From positions 1 to 5,346 of the forward strand of contig JBJMLK010000210.1 in assembly GCA_045805345.1 (NCBI GenBank): 5,346 bases of DNA, written 5' to 3'. Shown piece by piece: positions 1-4,416 of this stretch. Under the pieces are notes generated by a model. That model saw only the letters and a list, made by a program, of their open reading frames with translations, was not told the origin of the DNA and searched no databases. The stretch's first letter is position 1. Every line of letters starts with the position of its first letter. Origin of the DNA: AC-37 sp045805345 (GTDB lineage Bacteria > Actinomycetota > Thermoleophilia > Solirubrobacterales > Thermoleophilaceae). The position numbers were made by a program, and so were the translations under genes.

Positions 1-1001
1 ACGCGCTCGTCGAGCGGCAGGCTGCGCGTGTGGACCTGCAGGATCTTGCGCCGGCCCTCCTTGTCGGGCGCGGGGACCGTCACGCGGCGGTCGAAGCGTC
101 CCGGCCGCAGCAGCGCCGGGTCGAGCTTCTCGAGCAGGTTCGAGGCGCCGATCACGACCAGGTCCTGGCTGTCGCCGAACCCGTCCATCTCCACCAGCAG
201 CTGGTTGAGCGTCTGGTCCTTCTCGCCCGAGATGTCCTGGCCGCGCGTGGCGCCGACGGCGTCGAGCTCGTCGATGAAGATGATGGCCGGGGCAGCCTTG
301 CGCGCGATCCGGAACAGGCGCCGGATGCGCGCCGCGCCGAGGCCGGCGAACATCTCCACGAACGAGGCCGCGGACTGGGCGAAGAACTTGGCCTTCGACT
401 CGTTGGCCACGGCCTTCGCGAGCAGGGTCTTGCCGGTGCCCGGCGGGCCGTGCAGCAGGATCCCGCGCGGCACCTTCGCGCCGAGCTTCTTGAACCGCTT
501 CGGGTCGCGCAGGAACTCCACGACCTCGCGCAGCTCCTCTTTGGCCTCCTCCGCGCCGGCCACGTCGTCCCAGCGGATCGACTGCGAGGTGTCGGGCTTG
601 ATCTCCTGCGGCTTGGTGCGCGGCATGACGCGCAGCGTCAGCCCGATCAGCAGGCAGATGACGCCCATGAAGATGATCGGCAGCCAGGTGAGCGCGAAGC
701 TCGAGACGTCGTCCCAGATCGTGCGGCCGTTGTCGACCTTCGGCACCGCCGCCGGCTTCACGTGCGTGCGGGTGACCTTCGGCTCGGTGGCCGGCTTGGC
801 CTTCGACGGCGCCGGCGTCGTGGTGCTGGACTTGGGGTCGCCAGCGAACGGGCTCTTCCCGGTCGTCGTCGCCTTGGCGGGCGGGATGGGCGAGCCCGAG
901 CCGTCGGCAGCCTGCGCGGCTGCGGGGAGGGCGAGCGCGAGCGCCGCCAGGAGCGCGGCGAGGGCGCGGCGTGCAGAGGGGAACGAGACGACGGCGGTCA
1001 T
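1..1001 (-). CDS. ftsH: FtsH-type membrane AAA+ ATPase/metalloprotease, N-terminal part (cut by window edge)
   Basis: FtsH is a membrane-anchored hexameric AAA+ zinc protease that extracts and degrades misfolded membrane proteins and some soluble ones. The 333 visible residues show a signal-like hydrophobic stretch (about 12-31, ending AQA|AD), then a Pro/Thr/Lys-rich extracytoplasmic segment (about 32-98), one clear membrane helix (102-126), and the AAA domain. Seen there are Walker A GPPGTGKT (185-192), pore motif FAG (218-220, FVG in E. coli), Walker B IIFIDELD (240-247), the family signature LNQLLVEMDGF (265-275), sensor-1 region GASN (285-288) and LRPGRFDR with the two Arg fingers R299 and R302. 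The HEXXH protease domain lies outside the window, so proteolysis is inferred. The ATG at 1001 is the first in-frame start after the upstream gene's stop; GAGAG just before it is a weak ribosome site. The NAD-salvage gene lies 67 bases upstream on the same strand. An FtsH-like ATPase without a protease domain is not excluded. Confidence 0.9.
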   Translation of the reverse strand, partial: MTAVVSFPSARRALAALLAALALALPAAAQAADGSGSPIPPAKATTTGKSPFAGDPKSSTTTPAPSKAKPATEPKVTRTHVKPAAVPKVDNGRTIWDDVSSFALTWLPIIFMGVICLLIGLTLRVMPRTKPQEIKPDTSQSIRWDDVAGAEEAKEELREVVEFLRDPKRFKKLGAKVPRGILLHGPPGTGKTLLAKAVANESKAKFFAQSAASFVEMFAGLGAARIRRLFRIARKAAPAIIFIDELDAVGATRGQDISGEKDQTLNQLLVEMDGFGDSQDLVVIGASNLLEKLDPALLRPGRFDRRVTVPAPDKEGRRKILQVHTRSLPLDER

Positions 1002-1068
1002 CCGCTCTCGTAATCGGCACGGGCGGTGGCGGGCATTACCCCCCGTTCGCCGGCGGCCCGCGCATTCC

Positions 1069-2148
1069 TCAGGTCACGCGCTCGAGGCGCGGGTTGCCCC
1101 GGTACTCGCGACCCACCTTGGCGCACGGACGGCCCTCGAGCAGCACCACGTCCGCGGTGTAGTCGTTCGCACCGCGCAGCAGCGACGAGCCCACGCCGTA
1201 CGAGTCGGCCGGCACGCCCTTCTCCTCGAACTCCCTGATCCGCTCGACGGTGAAGCCGCCCGAGCAGACTATCTTCACGCGCTGGTGGCCGGCCTCGTCC
1301 AGCCCGCTGCGGACCCGGCGGACCAGCTCCTCGCTCACGCCGGTCGGCTTGAAGTAGCCCATGTCGTGCCAGAGCGAGCGGTCGACGAGCTTGTCCGAGG
1401 TGTCGAGCCGCACGCCCCAGAGCCGGTCGCCGAGGGCGTCGGCGACGGCGACCGAGTCGCGCACGCAGTCGTTGTGGAAGTCGACCAGCACGGTCACGTT
1501 CATCTCGTCCGCGTAGCGCTCGGCGAAGGCGGTGGCGGCGGCGACGGTGTCGCCCCCGTAGGCGGCGATCAGGGCGTGCGGGACGGTGCCCACGCCGCGG
1601 CCGCCCCACCAGGAGGCCTGGGCGTCGGTCGAGACGCCGATGGCGCCGGCCACGTGCGCCGCCCAGCCGTCGCCGGTCTGCACGAGCCAGTGGTCGTGGC
1701 GAGCGGGCATGAAGAGGATCTGCTTGCCGTTCGCCGCCTCCACCACCGCGCGCACGTTGCGCATGACCAGCGAGCGCCGCGCGAGCGAGCCGAGGTAGAC
1801 CGTCTCGAGGTGGGCGAACAGCGAGTAGTCGCCCTCGATCGTCAGTACCGGCTCCCACGGGTCGATCGGGTCGCCCTCGTACAGCGCACGGACGTCGAGC
1901 TCGTCCCAGCCGGCCACCCACCCGTCGTCGCCGCGGCGGCCGGAGCACAGCTTGAGGATCGCGATCGCCTCGTCGATGCCGCCGAGGATCGACCGCTTCT
2001 TCTGGAAGACCTGCATCAGCGCGCGCGGGTGCCGGCCGTGCTCCTCCAGCAGCCGCTTGGTCGAGACGAAGTAGGCGTCGCTGTAGTAGCCGTCGCGCAT
2101 CCGCTCGACCGGCAGCCGGAAGGTCTCGGGTGGAAGGCGCGTACTCAT
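1069..2148 (-). CDS. pncB: Nicotinate phosphoribosyltransferase (NAD salvage)
   Basis: This cytosolic enzyme joins nicotinate to PRPP to form nicotinate mononucleotide, the entry step of the Preiss-Handler NAD salvage route. The 359-residue protein has the family's features in order: an N-terminal DGYYSDAYF (19-27), the GDY...LET..LG block (106-120), ARHDH (149-153) where the family has its active-site His/Arg region, TVPHALIAAYGGD (188-200), a barrel-strand VRLDTSDKL (246-254), phosphate-binding VKIVCSGGF (291-299) and GVGSSL (318-323), and the usual C-terminal PCAKVGREYRGNPRLERV. It is shorter than the roughly 400-residue E. coli PncB and resembles the compact archaeal-type enzymes. The ATG at 2148 is chosen because the conserved N-terminal block starts soon after it; no convincing ribosome site precedes it, so a leaderless or weakly initiated message is possible. 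It is divergent from the 94-residue membrane-protein gene and probably transcribed with the ftsH-like gene. A related base-phosphoribosyltransferase specificity cannot be excluded from sequence alone. Confidence 0.9.
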   Translation of the reverse strand: MSTRLPPETFRLPVERMRDGYYSDAYFVSTKRLLEEHGRHPRALMQVFQKKRSILGGIDEAIAILKLCSGRRGDDGWVAGWDELDVRALYEGDPIDPWEPVLTIEGDYSLFAHLETVYLGSLARRSLVMRNVRAVVEAANGKQILFMPARHDHWLVQTGDGWAAHVAGAIGVSTDAQASWWGGRGVGTVPHALIAAYGGDTVAAATAFAERYADEMNVTVLVDFHNDCVRDSVAVADALGDRLWGVRLDTSDKLVDRSLWHDMGYFKPTGVSEELVRRVRSGLDEAGHQRVKIVCSGGFTVERIREFEEKGVPADSYGVGSSLLRGANDYTADVVLLEGRPCAKVGREYRGNPRLERVT

Positions 2149-2151
2149 CCG

Positions 2152-2189
2152 GGCACTTGGTACCCGATCTGGGGGCTTGACGAAGTGCC
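2152..2189. promoter_or_regulatory. Spaced inverted repeat in divergent spacer (possible operator)
   Basis: The arms GGCACTT (2152-2158) and AAGTGCC (2183-2189) are perfect inverted copies separated by 24 bases, with arm starts 31 bp apart, about three helical turns. They lie in the 80-base spacer between the divergent nicotinate phosphoribosyltransferase and small membrane protein genes. A -35-like TTGACG (2177-2182, plus strand) abuts the right arm, but I find no well-spaced -10 box for it. Seven-base arms could arise by chance, so the regulatory role is a guess and no known NAD-regulator site is recognised. Confidence 0.3.
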
Positions 2190-2228
2190 GGGCTCAGGAG
2201 AGGGTGGATAGAGACCGATACGAACCCC

Positions 2229-2513
2229 ATGACCGCCTCCCTCCAAGTCCCGCTGATCGTCTCCGCGCTCCTGTTCGCGGCGTTCGCCGTGGCCGAGTGG
2301 CGTCGCGCCCCGGTCTGGGGGCGCGTGCACCTCGCGGTGGCCACGGCGTTCGCGATGGCCGCGCTCTCGCACCCGGGCATGACGATCCACGACGCCCTCG
2401 ACGGCGCGCGCGACGGCATGTCCTACGTGGTGGCGCTCGCCCGCGCCGCCGGCCTCGTGGCCGGCCTGGTCACGGTCGCCACGCGGCTGCGCGACTACGC
2501 CGTCGGCGCCTAG
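2229..2513 (+). CDS. Small three-helix membrane protein of unknown function
   Basis: I do not recognise a family. The 94 residues contain three hydrophobic stretches, about 5-22, 32-47 and 65-86, joined by short loops with charged residues (EWRR at 23-26; HDALDGARDG at 54-63), so an integral membrane protein is predicted. Nearly every codon ends in G or C, as in the other genes here, which supports real coding rather than a chance frame. The ATG at 2229 gives a complete first helix. The purine-rich AGGAGAGGG at 2196-2204 is too far upstream to be its ribosome site, so initiation is poorly explained. The gene is divergent from the NAD-salvage gene and converges on the channel-like gene, sharing its stop palindrome. 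It has no co-directional neighbour and may be a single-gene transcript. Confidence 0.7.
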   Translation: MTASLQVPLIVSALLFAAFAVAEWRRAPVWGRVHLAVATAFAMAALSHPGMTIHDALDGARDGMSYVVALARAAGLVAGLVTVATRLRDYAVGA

Positions 2514-2890
2514 CTCGCGTTCGACCAGCCGGGCTCGTTCGCGGGCTTCTCGTGCTCGAGCGGATCCCGCTCCAGCCCTCGGCGGTGGAAGAACGCGCCG
2601 AACGCGCCCGCCAGCGCCGCGACCACGGAAATCGCCCAGAGCTGGAGGAAGACGTCGACGATGCGGCCGCCTGTGGAGACCGGGTTGGGCAGCTGCGACG
2701 AGACCGTGAGGAGCTGGGTGGTGGTCCAGAACGCCGCGTCGCCGATGTTGTCGATCTCGCTGTGCGGCGCGCCGTGCTCGAACAGGTAGACGAGCAGCGT
2801 GGCCACGAGGTCGACACCGACCGTGACGACGGCGAGCCGCCCCAGCCGCTCGCGGAGGTGCCGGTGGGTGGCGGTTCGCCGCGCGCGCAT
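2510..2890 (-). CDS. Two-helix channel-like membrane protein lacking the K+ selectivity filter
   Basis: The 126 residues follow the plan of small bacterial potassium channels (Ion_trans_2-like): a basic N-terminus, helix 1 (about 18-37), a short external loop, a pore-helix-like DAAFWTTTQLLTV (51-63), then GGRIVDVFLQLWAISVV leading into helix 2 (about 77-101) and a charged C-terminal tail. In real channels the pore helix runs into TVGYGD; here the matching place reads TVSSQLPNP (62-70), so potassium selectivity is not expected. It may be a degenerate channel, a different pore, or a sensor or structural protein that kept the fold. The ATG at 2890 follows 46 bases after the regulator's stop, so both may share one message. 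The only ribosome-site candidate is a weak GGGGCG. Assignment rests on layout and short motifs; confidence is high that it is coding and moderate for the fold. Confidence 0.7.
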   Translation of the reverse strand: MRARRTATHRHLRERLGRLAVVTVGVDLVATLLVYLFEHGAPHSEIDNIGDAAFWTTTQLLTVSSQLPNPVSTGGRIVDVFLQLWAISVVAALAGAFGAFFHRRGLERDPLEHEKPANEPGWSNAS

Positions 2891-2905
2891 CGCGCGAGTA
2901 TCGCC

Positions 2906-2948
2906 CCGGTCGCGGTCAGACCAGCTCCGGTCGCGGTCAGACCAGCTC
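2906..2948. repeat. Perfect tandem duplication, 21-bp period, over the end of the regulator gene
   Basis: Bases 2907-2927 and 2928-2948 are identical, and the match extends one base left to 2906, so the period is 21 bp. On the minus strand each copy reads GAG CTG GTC TGA followed by CCGCGACCG. The first copy encodes the regulator's last three residues (Glu-Leu-Val) and its stop; the second repeats them, in frame, just downstream. Each copy contains a 9-bp palindrome GGTC-A-GACC (2914-2922 and 2935-2943), two helical turns apart, and each can form a short stem CTGGTC/GACCGG with no T tract. It is either a simple recent duplication or a paired protein-binding site ahead of the channel-like gene. 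Confidence 0.85.
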
Positions 2949-3371
2949 GGACTCGGCGGCGTCGTCGTCGTCCACGACCACCTCGCACGCCGGGCACCAC
3001 CAGCGGGCCTCGAGCGCCGTGCCGCAGCGCTCGTGGTGGAGCGGCTCCACGTCGTCTGTCTGCCGCGCGCCCCAGTCGGCCAGGAGCCTCAGCGCCCCGG
3101 CCAGCTCGGCGCCGCTCTCACTCAGCTCGTAGGTGAAGCGGGGCGGACGGCGGGAGTACGGGCGGGCGACCACGAGCGCCTCGCGCTCGAGGTGGCGCAG
3201 CCGCTGGGTGAGGACGTTGGGAGCGATGCCGGGAAGGGCCGACTGCAGGTCGCCGAAGCGCTGCGGCCGGTCCAGCAGGGCCTCCACGAGCAGCAGCGTC
3301 CAGCGGTCGCCGACGCGGTCGAGCGCCTCGCCGAGCGCCGAGGGGTCGCCGCGTCCGGGAGCCGGCTCCAC
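2937..3371 (-). CDS. HxlR-type winged helix-turn-helix regulator with C-terminal Cys cluster
   Basis: HxlR-family proteins are dimeric DNA-binding repressors or activators that usually control themselves and a neighbouring divergent gene. From the GTG at 3371 the product is 144 residues. It shows the family core ALDRVGDRWTLLLVEALLD (15-33), a helix-turn-helix RFGDLQSALPGIAPNVLTQR (38-57) continuing into the RHLEREALV helix, a basic wing RPYSRRPPRFTYEL (70-83) and the dimer helix ending LADWGAR (97-103). The tail has HHERC and CPAC, with C116, C126, C129 and H112/H113 that could bind zinc, followed by an acidic DDDD. The N-terminal Cys used by redox-sensing relatives such as YodB is absent. 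The frame also has GTG at 3419 and 3476 and TTG at 3482, but that extension has atypical codons (ATA, AAA, AGG) and runs into the inverted repeat, so I prefer 3371; the start is uncertain. It probably forms an operon with the channel-like gene. Confidence 0.85.
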   Translation of the reverse strand: MEPAPGRGDPSALGEALDRVGDRWTLLLVEALLDRPQRFGDLQSALPGIAPNVLTQRLRHLEREALVVARPYSRRPPRFTYELSESGAELAGALRLLADWGARQTDDVEPLHHERCGTALEARWWCPACEVVVDDDDAAESELV

Positions 3372-3466
3372 GTGCCGAGCGTACCCGGCGGGGCCGCCCG
3401 CCTCCGGCCTCCGTGCCACGCCCGCGGCGCCCCGCGACCCGCGCTCCGGCCCACCTTTCCCCGTGT

Positions 3467-3499
3467 GTATAGTCACTTGCAATCAGCTAGTAACTGTAC
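3467..3499. promoter_or_regulatory. 33-bp imperfect inverted repeat with -10-like boxes: likely operator/divergent promoter
   Basis: Arms GTATAGTCACTTGC (3467-3480) and GCTAGTAACTGTAC (3486-3499) are inverted copies matching at 11 of 14 positions around a 5-base AATCA centre. This is a locally AT-richer island in very GC-rich DNA. It lies upstream of the first HtrA gene, and upstream of the divergent HxlR gene by its preferred start. Rightward TATAGT (3468-3473) and leftward TACAGT (3493-3498) resemble -10 boxes, one in each arm, so a bound dimer would cover both; good -35 boxes are not evident. The layout suits HxlR autoregulation, but binding is inferred. Confidence 0.6.
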
Positions 3500-3503
3500 C
3501 GAT

Positions 3504-3508
3504 AGGGG
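3504..3508 (+). promoter_or_regulatory. Ribosome binding site setting the start of the first HtrA gene
   Basis: AGGGG lies five bases before the ATG at 3514. It marks that ATG as the start, not the longer open frame reaching back to 3133, which is antisense to the HxlR gene. The start is important because it leaves the protein without any N-terminal hydrophobic segment. Confidence 0.6.
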
Positions 3509-3513
3509 ATGAG

Positions 3514-4416
3514 ATGGCGGTTTTGGAAGAGCTGACCGGCTCCGTGAGGGCTGTGGTGGACCGGGTCGGGCCGTCGGTGGTGGGCCTCGGTCGCGGCTGG
3601 GGACGGGGGTCGGGCGTGATCGTCGCGCCGGGCCGGATCCTCACCAACGCCCACAACCTGCGGACCGACGATGTGACGCTCACCTTCGAGGACGGGCGCT
3701 CGGAGCGCGGTGAGGTGCTCGGAGTCGACGCGGACGGCGACCTCGCGGTCCTCGGCGCCGGCACGGGCGACGCCGACCCGATCCAGTTCGGCGACGCCAC
3801 CGCGCTCGGCACCGGCTCGGTGGTCTTCGCCCTCGCCAACCCGGGGGGCCGCGGATTGCGCGCCACGCTCGGCCTCGTCTCGGCTACCGACCGGAGCTTC
3901 CGCGCGCCGCGCGGCCGTCGCTTCCGCGGCGCGATCGAGCACTCGGCGCCACTCCCGCGGGGATCGTCGGGCGGGCCGCTCGTCGACGCGGAGGGGCGGC
4001 TGGTGGGCATCAACTCCGTGCGGATGGAGGGCGGGCTGATCCTCGCGATCGCCGCGGAAGAGGGCTTCGCCGACCGCGTGGACGCGCTCGCGCGCGGCGA
4101 GAGCGTGGAGCGGCCGCGCATCGGCGTGGCCATCGCGCCCGCGCGCATGGCCCGGCGGCTGCGCCGCGCCGTAGGCCTGCCCGACCGCGACGGCCTGCTC
4201 GTGCACGGAGTCGAGACCGGCTCGCCCGCCGACCGCGCGGGCGTCGAGAAGGGCGACCTGCTCGTGCGTGCCGGCGGTCGCGACCTCCTGCGAGTGGACG
4301 ACCTTCACGTGGCGCTCGAGGGTGCCGTTTCGGGCGGCGAGCTGCCGGTGGTCGCGGTCCGGGGGGTGGACGAGCGCCAGCTGGTGGTGAGCCTGCGGAC
4401 GGAGGAGGAGGCGTGA
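3514..4416 (+). CDS. HtrA/DegP-like trypsin-fold serine protease with one PDZ domain, no visible export signal
   Basis: HtrA proteases cleave or chaperone misfolded proteins, usually outside the cytoplasm. This 300-residue protein has a trypsin-like domain (about 10-195) with GSGVIV (32-37), TNAH (catalytic H47), DGDLAVL (D76) and RGSSGGPLVD (S152), then one PDZ domain (about 202-297) with the groove-like GLLVHGVETGSPADRAGVEKGDLL (227-250 region). The triad is complete, but the usual QTDA.NPGNSGG reads EHSAPLPRGSSGG, so the active-site loop is diverged. The N-terminus MAVLEELTGSVRAVVDR has no signal peptide or membrane helix, which is unusual and suggests a cytosolic protein. AGGGG before the ATG at 3514 supports the start. 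It is the first gene of a coupled pair, and the 33-bp inverted repeat lies immediately upstream. A chaperone-like role with weak proteolysis is an alternative. Confidence 0.88.
   Translation: MAVLEELTGSVRAVVDRVGPSVVGLGRGWGRGSGVIVAPGRILTNAHNLRTDDVTLTFEDGRSERGEVLGVDADGDLAVLGAGTGDADPIQFGDATALGTGSVVFALANPGGRGLRATLGLVSATDRSFRAPRGRRFRGAIEHSAPLPRGSSGGPLVDAEGRLVGINSVRMEGGLILAIAAEEGFADRVDALARGESVERPRIGVAIAPARMARRLRRAVGLPDRDGLLVHGVETGSPADRAGVEKGDLLVRAGGRDLLRVDDLHVALEGAVSGGELPVVAVRGVDERQLVVSLRTEEEA
4401..4411 (+). promoter_or_regulatory. Strong ribosome binding site inside the first HtrA gene, deciding the GTG start of the second
   Basis: GGAGGAGGAGG encodes the Glu-Glu-Glu tail of the first protease and also sits just before the GTG at 4413. 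That GTG overlaps the first gene's TGA (GTGA, 4413-4416). The arrangement implies translational coupling and roughly matched production of the two proteins. Confidence 0.8.

Noticed and set aside
1002..1068. Possible hairpin or promoter between the nicotinate phosphoribosyltransferase and ftsH-like genes
   Set aside because: Only a six-base GCGGGC/GCCCGC stem with a long loop and no T tract; no -10/-35 pair seen.
28..2211. Plus-strand open frame of 727 codons
   Set aside because: It runs antisense through the ftsH-like and nicotinate phosphoribosyltransferase genes, with Arg/Ala/Val-rich nonsense composition and no family motifs; an artefact of high GC.
998..2419. Minus-strand open frame of 473 codons overlapping the NAD-salvage gene
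   Set aside because: It is the same strand in another frame; its Arg-rich translation lacks motifs, while the 1069-2148 frame has every family block.
2177..3136. Plus-strand open frame of 319 codons starting at TTG
   Set aside because: It crosses the 94-residue gene in another frame and lies antisense to the channel-like and HxlR genes; low-complexity Arg/Pro translation.
3372..3482. N-terminal extension of the HxlR protein from TTG at 3482 or GTG at 3476/3419
   Set aside because: Codon use there is atypical, the residues are Gly/Arg-rich without family similarity, and the start would lie inside the operator-like repeat. Not fully excluded.
3133..3513. N-terminal extension of the first HtrA protein
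   Set aside because: It is antisense to the HxlR gene and crosses the inverted repeat; a ribosome site directly before 3514 supports the shorter protein.
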